Assembly: GCA_037349105.1 (NCBI GenBank)
Contig: JAYJMM010000113.1
Span: 4,898,001-4,962,000 of the forward strand
DNA: 64,000 nt
From: Limnomonas spitsbergensis
Lineage: Eukaryota; Chlorophyta; Chlorophyceae; Chlamydomonadales
Direction of reading: 5' to 3'
Below are positions 1 through 10,448 of the stretch, piece by piece. The notes beneath the pieces were generated by a model. The model was not told the DNA's origin, made no database searches, and saw nothing but the letters and a program-made list of their open reading frames with translations. The stretch's first letter is position 1. Each line of letters opens with the position of its first letter. Position numbers and translations under genes: made by a program.

Positions 1-3000
1 GGTGGCAAGAGCACACCCCCGACTGGTGGCTTATAGCTGTAGTAGTCATCCAGCCAGACATGTGCCATTCCGGAGCGAGGGTCAGATGCACGCTGGTACA
101 GGGATGCGCGGCAGGCCACGTCGGTCAGCAACCATTCGCTCCAGTCGTAGTCAAATCTGCAGTAGCACTGGCCAGCTGGAAGGATGCCGGCAGATGGGAT
201 TTGCATGGGGGCAAAGCTCTTGATAGTCTGCTGGTGCGCTGATTGAAGTTCCGCATGGAGGGAGGACATGCTGCTGAGGATCTCGGAGAGGTCGTGCGTC
301 CTCTCTTGCGCTGAACTCATGGAGTAGGAAACAGACAGCTGTGAGATCAGGAACTCGGGAGGGATACAGGGACGGGCAGGGGCTGTGCTTACAATTCGTT
401 GGGCGCGAGACAGGGTACGCAATGACAGAGACAGTCCAATTGCAAGTGTCCAGGCAAGTGGGTGCCATAAGGAAATTACCTGCTGCTTCAGACATGGACT
501 TGTGGGTGGGGTTGCTACTTTTGAGGACTGCAGAAAGGGCTCGGTGCAGCAGCTCCCTGTCGTCAGGGCGGCCAGACGCTCCTGGGTAAGCAGAGTTAAG
601 ATTTGTTTCGAGCTGGCAAATATAGATTGACAGATCTGGGAGAGCAATTGTTAGCGAGGGACTGGCAAATGCATGCCATGCACTTACCTCCAGCAAGATG
701 CCTGTGTGCGGCTCACAGCGTGCCTCTCCATAGCATGCAGAATGGCGAGGCAAAATGAAGCGAGGCAAGCATGGTGTGATTTTCAGAAATGTAAGCAAGG
801 CGTGAGGGTGATGTTGTTTCCCGTTGCAAGACAAGACGCACCTGGTGCCATCAGCATCTTGTGATACCCGCCATAGGCAGGAGGTGGAGGAGATGCCTCT
901 GTGGGTGACAAAAAAACATTGGTTCATTGAGTTTCAGGGCTGGATGACTACCCACATAATTTCATCAGAAGATATGGACCGCACAGTGCAGTGCAATCTT
1001 GTGACTCCACTGGTCTACCTCTCATCCTATGCAGCCTGGGTCATGCATCTTACAATCAAAGTGATAGCTACCTCAAACAACACAATCCCCTCAACTCACC
1101 AACAGCAAGATAGCTGGGAGGTCTGGGAGGAGGGCTCGAAGGAGGATAGCTGGAAGGTCTGGGAGCAGGGCTGAGAGGAGGATAGCTGGAAGGTCTGGGA
1201 GGTGGGCTGGGAGGAGGGCTGGGAGGATAGCTGGAAGGTCTGGGAGGAGGGCTGGGAGGAGGACTGGGAGGAGGGCTGGGAGGGGGGCTGGGAAGAGGGC
1301 TAGGAGGAGGGCTGGGAGGAGGGCTGGGAGGAGAATAGCTGGAAGGTCTGGGAGGTGGGCTGGGAGGAGGGCTGGGAGGATAGCTGGAAGGTCTGGGAGG
1401 TGGGCTGGGAGGAGGACTGGGAGGATAGCTGGGAGGAGAGTTGGGAGGATAGCTGGGAGGAGGGCTGGGAGGAGGACTGGGAAGAGGGCTGGGAGGAGGG
1501 CTAGGAGGAGGGCTGGGAGGAGGGCTAGGAGGAGGGCTGGGAAGAGGGCTGGGAGGAGGGCTGGGAGGAGGGCTAGGAGGAGGGCTGGGAAGAGGGTTGG
1601 GAGGAGGGCTGGGAGGAGGTCTGGGAGGAGGGCTAAGAGGAGGGCTGAGAAAAGGGCTGGGAGGAGGGCTGGAAGGCAGGCTGGGAAGAGGGCTGGGAGG
1701 AGGGCTAGGAGGAGGGCTGGGAGGAGGTCTACGAGGAGGGATGGGAAGAGGGCTGGGAGGAGGGCTGGGAGGATAGCCGGGAGGAGGGCTGGGAGAATAA
1801 CTGGGAGGAGGACTGGGTTCATAGCTGGGAGGAGGACCAGGAAGATGGCTGGGATGAGGGCTAGGAGGGCTGGGAGAAGGGCTGGTAGGAGGGCCTGGGG
1901 GAGGGGTGGGAGGAGAGCTAGGTGGAGGGCTAAGAGGAGGGCTGGGAGAAGGGCCGGGAGGAGGGCTGGGAGGATATCCGGAACGAGGACTGGGTTGATA
2001 GCTGGGAGGAGGGCTAGGATGATAGCTAGGAGGAGAGCTGGAAGGAGGGCTAGGAGGAGGTCTGGGAGGAGGGCTAGGAGGAGGGATGGGAAGAGGGCTG
2101 GGAGGAGTGCTGGGAGGATAGCCGGGAGGAGGGCCGGGAGGTGGGCCGGGAGGAGGACTGGGTTGATAGCTGGGAGGAGGGCTGGAAGGAGGGCTGGGAG
2201 GAGGGCTGGGAGGAGGGCCGGGAGGATAGCCGGGAGGAGGGCTGGGAGGATAGCCGGGAGGAGGACTGGGTTGATAGCTGGGAGGAGGGTTGGAAGGAGG
2301 GCTGGGAGGAGGGTTGGGAGGAGAGATGGGAGGAGGGATGGGAGGAGGGATGGCAGGAGGGCCGGGAGGAGGGCTGGGAGGAGGGCTAGGAGGGCTGGGA
2401 GTAGGGCTGGGAGGAAGGCTGGGAGGAGGGCCTGGGGGAGGGCTGGGAGGAGAGCTAGGAGGAGGGCTGAGAGGAGGGCTGGGAGGAGGGCGGGGAGAAG
2501 GGCTGGGAGGAGGGCTAGGAGGAGGGCTGGAAGGAGGGCTGGGAGGAGGGATGGGAGGTGGGATGGGAGGAGGGATGGGAGGAGGGCTAGGAGGAGGGCT
2601 GGGTGGAGGGCTAGGAGGAGGGATGGGAAGAGGGCTGGGAGGGGGGCTGGGAGGATAGCCGGGAGGAGGGCTGGGAGGATAACTGGGAGGAGGACTGGGT
2701 TGATAGCTGGGAGGAGGGCTGGAAGGAGGGCTGGGAGGAGGGTTGGGAGGAGGGATGGGAGGAGGGATGGCAGGAGGGCCGGGAGGGGGGCTGGGAGGAG
2801 GGCTAGGAGGGCTGGGAGTAGGGCTGGGAGGAAGGCTGGGAGCAGGGCTGGGAGGAGGGCCTGGGGGAGGGCTGGGAGGAGAGCTAGGAGGAGGGCTGAG
2901 AGGAGGGCTGGGAGGAGGGCCGGGAGAAGGGCTGGGAGGAGGGCTGGGAGGAGGGCTGGAAGGAGGGCTGGGAGGAGGGATGGGAGGTGGGCTGGGAGGA

Positions 3001-4535
3001 GGTATGGGAAGAGTGCTGGGAGGAGGGCTGGGGGGAGTGCTGGGAGGAGGGCTGGGAGGAAGGCTGTGAGGAGGGCTGTGAGGGGAGGAGGAGGGGGGAG
3101 GGGAGGCGGGGGGGGAAGGAGAGGGGGGAGGAGGGAGGGGGGGAGAAAACAGATAGGAGGGAGGATGTGGTGGAGAGGGAGGGGGTAACGGAGGGGTCGG
3201 GGGAGAGGGTGGAGGGCTGGGAGGAGGGCTGGGTGGAGGGCTGGGAGGAGGGCTGGGAGGAGGGCTAGGAGGAGGGCTTGGAGGAGGGCTAGGAGGAGGG
3301 CTGGGAGGAGAGCTGGGAGGAGGGCCGGGAGGAGGTCTGGGAAGAGGGCTGGGAGGAGGGCTGGGAGGAGGGCTGGGAGGAGGGCTGGGAAGAGGGCTGG
3401 GAGGAGGGCTGGGAGGAGGGGAGTTGAAGGGGGGAGGGGAGGCAGAGGGGGAAGGGGAGGGGGGAGGGGGTTGGGGGGGAGAAAACAGAAAGGAGGGAGG
3501 ATGTGGCGGAGAGGGGGGTGGCCGCGGAGGGGTCGGGGGAGAGGGTACTACTGGAGGGACGGGTGGTGGAGAGGGCTCTGGTGGGGAAGGATATGGAGAG
3601 GGGGGAGAGGGAGTTGGTGGTCTGGGGGTGGGGGGAACGGGGAGCGGGGGCAAGGGACTGGGAAAGGATGGGGGAGCGGTTGGGGGTGAAGGGGGTGAAG
3701 GGGGCGGGCTTTGGGGTGGTGGGGCAGGGTTGATCCATCCAGGCGGGTTCGGTGAAGGCGACGGCGGGCTCGGCATTGGCGGGGGAGAAGGAGGGAACGG
3801 GGGAGGGGGGGAAGGGGGCTGCTCGTTAATGCGTTCACCGAAGAGTGATGATGATTTGAAGGTGTTTAACGCATCGTAGCTTAGCCACTTTTCGCCAAAC
3901 CATCTCGCGTAGGTCCAAAACGTGACGGGCAGGCAGGCAAGGGGCCTGTTGGGGTCCAGAATGTTGAAGGCGGGGCAGGTGTATGTCGTCCAGTACAGTA
4001 GCGGGTTGAAATTGGGATTCTGTGGGGCGCTGCCGGCGAAGTTCAGCGACGCTTCGGCGTCAAACACAACGGCGACATAGTCAGTGTTTGTGAAGTTACC
4101 TGTGGGCCACGATCCAGCACTCATATCTGCCATGAAGATGGAGGCATTGGGCGTGTTGGTTGCAGCGTTGGGGACCTGGAACACTCGTGCCAGGGCATCG
4201 CTCAGGTCGACTAAGAAGGCTGTCGTCAGGTTGTTGTTGACCAAGGTGGAGTAGCTGGCGTTGACCGTCAGCCTAAAACGCATGGTGGTGTTGGATATCG
4301 TGTACAACGCAGGGAGGACGGAGGTGTTCAGGGAGGCCACGAGGTTGCGGGTGGTGTCCAGTTCGGAAACCACGTTGTTTGGCGGGGAGGGTGGGGCCGG
4401 GGAGCGGGTCGAAGGGGGGGCAGCTGCAACATGAGGCGATTGCGAGCAGGTGGGTGCCGCGGCCAGGAGCAACAGCCAGCAGCTCAGGAGCAGCGTTGCC
4501 GCTGACTTGTGGATCTTGTGAGCATGCGTTTCCAT
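1..4535 (-). CDS. Secreted hydroxyproline-rich (SPPP) glycoprotein, pherophorin-like architecture, 3' partial
   Basis: The ATG is at 4535. My exon model, in minus-strand order, is 4535-1100, 898-842, 725-688, 581-480 and 338-1, open at the window edge. Donors GTGAGT (1099), GTGCGT (841), GTAAGT (687) and GTAATT (479) and all junction phases agree. The first ~32 residues form a signal peptide with hydrophobic core LLLSCWLLLLAAAP. Residues ~33-235 are a non-repetitive domain rich in N-x-S/T sites, with two Cys near its end. Residues ~236-1140 are almost wholly SPPP, SPPS and PPSY repeats, expected to be hydroxylated and O-glycosylated in wall glycoproteins. The downstream exons add a Ser/Gln/His-rich segment and an aromatic, CYC-containing domain of unknown family. 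A role in the extracellular matrix is inferred from signal peptide plus SPPP rod. The first exon alone reads to a stop at 1068, but that tail is intron. I do not see a diagnostic pherophorin domain. Confidence 0.8.
1110..3790 (-). repeat. Low-complexity tandem repeat coding the SPPP rod
   Basis: This is a purine-biased plus strand (GGAGG, GGGCTGGGAGGA units, 9-15 bp periods) that encodes the Pro-rich rod on the minus strand. Several higher-order blocks recur, for example around 2160-2700 and 2700-3070. This points to expansion by internal duplication. Long open frames on the other strand and other frames across this stretch are by-products of the repeat. Confidence 0.85.
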
Positions 4536-5821
4536 CTATGGTCAGCGCACGGGTCAAGTTAAGTCAGAACGAACCAAGAGGCGGGGAGAGGCGTGAATGC
4601 CACGTACGTTTACCAAGGTGACAGGGGGGGCAAATGGGCAGGCACACAACTCGAGGGCTAGTTATAAAAATCAAGGGGGGAGCCAGTACATCCATTTCAT
4701 AAGCATTCTTTCCACTGACACTTTCTTTCGGTGTCTCACTCTTCATTATGCGTGTGCGTGTACTGTAACCCCGTGCATGCAGGACCAAAAGCCCCTACCT
4801 TGGATACCGTACTTGGATTAGGCTCCTAAAAACCACGTGCCGGCGGGCACTGGCTCGGGCACTCCGGGGCAGTAGCAGTGGTGACGACGGCGAACGAAAG
4901 CACCCCGGACTGCACGCAGCCTTATAAAGGAGACACAGTCAGCGAGCGAGCTGGCTAACAATGCGATAGGGTGAGCAATGACGGTTTATTTTTTGCTTCA
5001 AACCGCAATATGTGGTCAATGACTTTGTTGCCCCGGCCCCGGTCTATTAATCAAGACAAGAAAAAAGATGTACAAACCGGCCAGCAACTGACCGCCAACG
5101 GTCAACCAGTCCTCGCTGGCCCATGCTCGTCACCACGACCTCGTGCGTAGTATTGTTAACCGACACGTCGATGTTGTATTTAGCTGCTAATAGCTATCAT
5201 GTCATGTCGAGCGTGCATGTCGAGTGAAACAGCGAGAGGAAACCGTGAGTCTCAGAGTGAACGGCGAGCTATGACTGCCAGGGAGCGTGCATGCTACAGC
5301 TGACCGCCAAAAAGCTGACAGCTGACAGCTGTGGTTCAAAAAGTGTGCACACTCGTCACTGTCAGCTGCTGCTTGTCTGGCTCACGATCGCTGTTGATAT
5401 CGCTCGCTAGGCTCACGGTCGCTCAATACGCTATTATATAATATTCCAAAGGGGTTGCATTTCGGTTTAGCTGTTGTGACGTCCCTGGGATACTTCCAAT
5501 GGCTTGTAGTGATCATTGTATGAATGCATGTATGTTTGCACTGCTCCTTGCTTGTAAGTGCTTGTATTCTTGCTGTCGAAATTATGATGCGGGGGCCAAG
5601 TGTGCCAGTGGGACATCGTTTCTCTCCCTTCATTATCGGCAGAGCCCCCCGGGCGGAGTCACCCCGAATCCGTCAGTCTGTCATTCAGGCAGCCCGATGT
5701 TTCTGGAACGTCCGGGAACTTTATGCGCTACAGCGCAAATCAACCGGCTGTATTTCTTAAGGTTATTTCTGTCAGACCTCAATGGCCGAGGTGCAGAAAT
5801 GAGATACTCATCAGCTACCAG
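4536..5821. other. Intergenic, no gene recognised
   Basis: This is the 5' flank of the wall-glycoprotein gene. The sequence just before its ATG ends in a pyrimidine-rich tract and TAG, so a 5' UTR intron is possible. Around 5290-5335 there are short repeats of CAGCTGACAGC type. I see no convincing exon. Confidence 0.5.
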
Positions 5822-5841
5822 CACTGTGAATTCTACCCCCC

Positions 5842-6010
5842 CTTGTAGCACTAGTCCCGATTTGTAGGAGTGCTAGTAGCACTCCTACACTGTAGCATAT
5901 TTTAGTATTGCATTGCTACAAAGATGAGAGCAGTGTAGCACTGCTATGGGCTGTAGGAGTCCTACAGCTTGTAGGAGTTTCCCTTTGTAGGTATCCTACA
6001 AACCGTAGCA
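5842..6010. repeat. Left subterminal repeat block of the CACTA-like element
   Basis: Repeated short palindromic motifs (GTAGCACTGCTA, GTAGGAGTCCTAC, GTAGGTATCCTAC) lie just inside the left terminus. The same motifs recur inside the right terminus at 9112-9680. Such arrays bind transposase in CACTA elements; here the role is inferred by position. Confidence 0.7.
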
Positions 6011-6273
6011 CACAAATAATTGTGCACATGTGTTCGTACCTGCCGGTAGGCAGTATGCATGGGTTACTAGTGGGCAGTCTGCGGGTTTTACTGAAAGCAG
6101 TTCGATGCTCATCGGGTATTGTCGAGGGTCTTGTACGGATTTGTGCGTATTTGGGGAGGCAGCCAATCAGAAGCCTCGGCTACCACACTTACTGGATATT
6201 TGTTGGTAACACCATGGGAGTGACAAGTAGCCAATCAGAATTCACCCACGCTATACATGTTGCTAGATAGAAT

Positions 6274-7310
6274 ACACACATGCTGAAGCGTGTCCAAGAT
6301 TTCAAGTTCTTGGGCATCATTCAGCTCGCGAGCGGCAGCATGAGGAAGGCCATGCAAGGTGGAGAGGTGCCTTTCGACACCGCATTGCACTGTGTCCGCC
6401 GTAGGGCCGCCAAGGTGCACCTCAGGCATCATCAGCCTACACGCATCCGGTTGGCGTCTGTCTATGCAGCGCCTGCGGCCAACTACGGTGATGTTGTGAG
6501 GGCCACCGATCACCTTAGGCCGCGGCATTGCCTCAGGAGCAAGATGCAGTCCAGCTTCCTCCAACATCTGCGCCCGGCAGCAAGGCTACCACCGTCCGCT
6601 TAGTCCGCTGCCAGTAGGGGGGTCCCGAGGGACCTGCAGATCTAGCCAATACAGCGAAGTAATGTACTTTGCTTCTACAACGCGGCGGTTGCACCAGCAA
6701 CACAGCACACTCATAGCGGCCGACATGCAGCTCACTGTCAGACAGGGCTCTGAAGGGCGCAATTGGTGCAGTGATTTGCTAGGTGCCTTGCTGGGGCTAG
6801 AGTTGGGATCAGCCAATCCCAAATTGCGTCAGACAGCAACTAGCCTACTGCCTGTCAGAGTGGTGCTAGCGCTAGTTCATGCATCATACGAGCGGGCACA
6901 ATTGGATGCAGTTGGCAGAGAGGAGCCCAAGATCCTGCTACTGAACACAGCTCTGAAGCTGCCTACCGCACCTGTTTTCAGTCTACAGAGGGCGCTATGC
7001 TGGCGCAAGCCAGGCGCACCAGCCGAAAGGATTGTGCTTGCGTGTGCACGAACAAAAGGTTGCGGATTGGTGCCGTCAAGACGGCTGACACTAGAGAACG
7101 GCGCAGTGGCCAGCAGCGTTACAGACGGTGCTGCCTGTGATGTTGGGCTAGGGAGACGGCCATGTAGAGGACACGTTGCACGCTTGTTTTCAATGCCCCA
7201 GCGTACAGGATCAACTTGTAGAGGTGGGAGCTGTCCTCCCAACGGTGCTAGAGACGTTTTATAGTTGTACCGGGGCAGGCTTGGGTGGGATCCCCTGGCA
7301 TTTGTGGACA
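6274..7310 (+). pseudogene. LINE (non-LTR retrotransposon) reverse-transcriptase 3' fragment, degraded
   Basis: Frame pieces in order are: a post-RT segment beginning FKFLGI (~6300), a CFYNAAVAP segment (~6672-6700, W-x-FYN-type motif), a block MQLTVRQG..RNWCSDLLGAL (~6725-6790), and an EDTLHACFQCP motif (~7170-7200), which is the Cys/His signature at the end of algal LINE polyproteins. Stops and frameshifts separate the pieces. The same order recurs at 41600-42250 and, in part, at 13841-14293 (minus) and 42720-43060. The identification rests on motif order, not on a database match. Confidence 0.6.
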
Positions 7311-7424
7311 ACGTGGTAGATATCTTTTTTCCCAGACATTGTCACACAATATGTTAAACCGGGCAGGATGACATAAAGGCAAATTTTACCGGAGGGCCTT
7401 TGCATGTGTAAGTTACCGGTAGCG

Positions 7425-7530
7425 GCAATGCATGAATCAATGACACAACTGACATAACACCTCTGGGCCCTGCTCAAGAAGGCTCGGCCGCGTGGACACC
7501 CAGCTGTCTCGTTAGGAGAAAATAAAAGGG
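7425..7530 (-). mobile_element. LINE 3' tail fragment, inverted
   Basis: Read on the minus strand this carries the shared tail module (GCGGCCGAGCC, then GAGCAGGGCCCAGAGGTGT, ending near a GTCATTGA-like sequence). The module also occurs at 8990-9070, 31590-31660 and 42575-42640 (plus) and at 27200-27345, 43195-43260 and 43555-43680 (minus). Confidence 0.55.
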
Positions 7531-8924
7531 AATTGAAGGTAAAAGGTGAATGCACGAAGGAGAAAGAAAATACTCACCAAAAAGGAAAAGGCAGCCAAAG
7601 TATCCCTGCCCGTTTCATAAGTATGTGTTCCTCGTATAAGCCGCGTGCAAATGAGACAAAGCCCAATGCTATTGTAATATAAATGTTAGCAAAAGCCACG
7701 GTATCAAAACATAACATCGCCAGCCTAGGCTTCATACACAAGCAAAAAGGAGCCGCACCCAAGCCAAAACACTGCCCCATGCCAAGGAGCCAATTATTCA
7801 GCAGATAGAAGCACGTTCCAAAACAAGCTCCTCAAATAGCGCTCACTCTATTCCTTCACTTCCGGTTTAGGCTTGCTGTCAACTTGCCCAAGCTACTGTG
7901 CACCATGTTGCATAGATCTTACATGTTCAACCCGGTGTACTGAATTAACAACCCATGGGCCGACCGCATTACCGCAGCTTATTACAGCCAGCATCTAGTA
8001 GGACGGGTCCACGTGGTCAAGCTCATCATTTTACAACAGTACGTGATGGTCTGCCTCATAATGTGCACTTGAATCTCTAGCAACCACATATGGCCATTAG
8101 CACTCTGGCCATGATAGCCATGACCACATTTGACGCAGCTGAATGCTTTGCCCCCCACCCCAAATGCAGGTACCAAAGCAATTGCGTTGCGTTGTGGTTT
8201 ATTCTAATGCTTGCTTCACCATTGGCCACTGTTGATCAGGCATGGTGACCTCTAGTTGTCACCTTCAACGTCACCCCACTCAATAACACACTTTTCAGGT
8301 AAGCTTGGAGATATGCATGTATGTTTGCTTTGCTTGGGACCAGTCATGCATCCAGACCAAAGCTTAACACCATGGCTATCTACTTTTACACTCACACACT
8401 CTGAGAAACGGTACGCTTCATTACCCTGCCTCCACCATTGTCTTTGTCACCTTGACTTTGGCGTAGCTACCGTTCATTGATGCGTCGGTGAGTTAACAGG
8501 CCATTCACGATTTGTCGCTGAAAAGCAAATGTGCACCGCTTGAGCTGAATTTTGGATTTGACCCCAAATCTCCAGGTGGTCACATACGAGGAAGCTTAGT
8601 TCGAAGAGCAGCATGAATATCATGGCCAAGCATCACAATGTGTACGAAGAGATGTACAAACTATTTTTTTTTAGTACGGAGATGACATGGTGCATCGAAT
8701 TGTTTGGCTACCGGTATTTTTGTGTTCACATCCAATTAATATGAATTAACCAAACAATATTTTCGACTCGTATCATCCTAGCAGTCCTTTGGGGTGATAT
8801 TTCAATTTTGTTCCTCTCACATTTGTCTCCACTTTGTTTACTTCTGACTTGTGCATGGCTAGACTAGCTAGACTCTAGTGCGTCTGAGGGGCATGTAGGG
8901 GAATCATCAGACTTCCTTTCCTGT
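7531..8924. other. Interior of the CACTA-like element, no gene recognised
   Basis: I see only short unrelated frames, with no motif or splice-supported exon. It could be the remnant of the element's own coding region, but nothing in it resembles a transposase. Confidence 0.4.
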
Positions 8925-9070
8925 TGTGGGGGGCAGGTCTTTCCCGTTTCCTTTGTTTTACATGTTCTCCTTTTCCCTCATGCCCTCAGTTTTATTTTCA
9001 ACCATCCTAACAGTTTAGTGCCCACACGGCCGAGCCTGATGGGGCTAGGCCCAGAGTACCCAGAGATGTA
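8925..9070 (+). mobile_element. LINE 3' tail fragment
   Basis: A pyrimidine-rich tract (TTTCCCGTTTCCTTTGTTTT) is followed by the tail module with CACGGCCGAGCC and GGCCCAGAG. It is one of several copies of the shared LINE 3' end in the window, here close to the right end of the CACTA-like element. Confidence 0.5.
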
Positions 9071-9111
9071 ATGTAACCGACTGGCCAACATCACGACCAT
9101 GCACTGACATG

Positions 9112-9680
9112 ACACTCCTAGGAAACGTAACATTGCTACCAATTAAAAACGTAGCACTCTTACCAGTCCACAATGTAGCACACCTACCAGTCAACAGTGT
9201 AGCACTCCTACCAGTGCACATTGTAGCACTGCTACCAGTCAACAGTGTAGCACACCTACCAGTGCACATTGTAGCACACCTACCAGTCAACAGTGTAGCA
9301 CTCCTACCAGTGCACAGTGTAGCACTGCTACCAGTCAACAGTGTAGCACACCTACCAGTCAACAGTGTAGCACTGCTACCAGTCAACAGCGTAGCACTCC
9401 TACCAGTCAACAGTGTAGCACTCCTACCAGTCAACAGTGTAGCATTCCTATCAGTGCACATTGTAGCACTGCTACCAAGGCTCCTACAGCCCATATGTAG
9501 GAGCCGGTCTGTAGCACTGCTACATATCATGAGATATGTAGGACATTTGTAGCAAGCAATCGCACTGCTACAAGCATTGCTACATTTTGTAGGAATTCCT
9601 ACATATTCTCCTACAGAATGAGTTCCCATGCCAAATTAAAGCTGTAGGAGACGTGTAGCACTGCTATAGTACTACTACAA
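9112..9680. repeat. 24-bp palindromic minisatellite, right subterminal block
   Basis: About 15 copies of a ~24-bp unit combine GTGTAGCACTCCTACCAGTC with AACA or GCACA. It then grades into GTAGCACTGCTAC and GTAGGAATTCCTAC palindromes. The core is close to its own reverse complement, so both strands read open frames through it. These are artefacts, not genes. It is the mirror of the block at 5842-6010. Confidence 0.8.
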
Positions 9681-9701
9681 GGGGGGTCACAATTCACAGT
9701 G

Positions 9702-10448
9702 CAGCCAAGGATGGATCTCACAGCAGATAGCGTGAGGTGACACGCACGCGACATACTACAGCTGCAACTTCGCTACCCCATAAGCAATTCGATACGCATC
9801 ATTTCCAACACGCACTTGCCCAGCGATACAGTTGTAGCAAATATTTTGACATCCTGTGACATGACGACGGTGTTTGCATGGGGTGCGTGAAGGTGACCCC
9901 ACCCGTCCGCACCCGTGCGTGGTCCATCCGCACCGGCACCTGGCTGCCCTCTCACTCTAAAATGAAGGGGGTGCCCTTCGAAGGGGGTGGCAAACAAAAC
10001 TGATTACACCTCATCATCGAAAGTTGTAGAGCTACATGGTAGCTTTACATATTTGGTCTTAAAATTGTTTTTGGCCCAGCCCGAGGGGGCTGAGGGTTAT
10101 TGAGGGTCAAAGTGGGGGGTAGGGGGGGGGAAAGGGGGAGGGGTGGCTTTTTGGAAATTTCATTATATTTTTTAACCTCAGATTTACATGATAGCTTCAC
10201 CGATGCATTCCTACTGTCATTTGCTACAGATTTGCATCGTATAAAATTCCACACAGAATACCAGACCCCTCTTGGCCTGCAATTTTGGCAGGGGGGTGTG
10301 TCATGGCTCCGGAACCACATGCACCGTTGTCCGAAAACCCATTATGGACTCAACGATGTAGCTGCATTGGTAGTTGCTATGAATTAAGCAATGACAACCT
10401 GCTGTGAGCATTGTTTGAAGGTCTTACAATTCACAGACAACCCAGTGC
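9702..10448. other. No gene recognised
   Basis: The segment starts with the right CAG target duplication of the CACTA-like element. A G-run-rich stretch lies at 10080-10145. No exon or repeat family could be supported. Confidence 0.4.

Larger units (their letters stand above)
5822..9701. mobile_element. CACTA (EnSpm)-like DNA element with 3-bp target duplication, apparently non-autonomous
   Basis: The left end reads CACTGTGAATTCTACCCCCC and the right end, read inward on the minus strand, CACTGTGAATTGTGACCCCC. Both are followed by CTTGTAG and arrays of GTAGCACTGCTAC/GTAGGAG motifs. The element is flanked by CAG at 5819-5821 and CAG at 9702-9704, a 3-bp direct duplication. CACTR termini, 3-bp duplication and subterminal repeat arrays are the hallmarks of CACTA elements. 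No transposase is recognisable inside. The interior holds a degraded LINE 3' part (6274-7310), two LINE tail fragments and unrecognised sequence. Either an internally deleted CACTA copy received LINE insertions, or it captured the sequence. A Harbinger origin is less likely because the duplication is not TWA. Confidence 0.75.

Noticed and set aside
151..927. 258-residue minus-strand ORF
   Set aside because: It reads through introns and mixes frames. Splice sites and phase favour the four short exons of the glycoprotein gene in this region.
1845..3188. Long plus-strand frames rich in Arg-Ala-Gly or Gly across the glycoprotein gene
   Set aside because: They are antisense or out-of-frame readings of the SPPP-coding repeat; the minus-strand frame has a signal peptide and intact splice structure.
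9045..9629. Repetitive ORFs on both strands of the 24-bp array
   Set aside because: They arise from a near-palindromic repeat in a transposon end; no start context, no domain.
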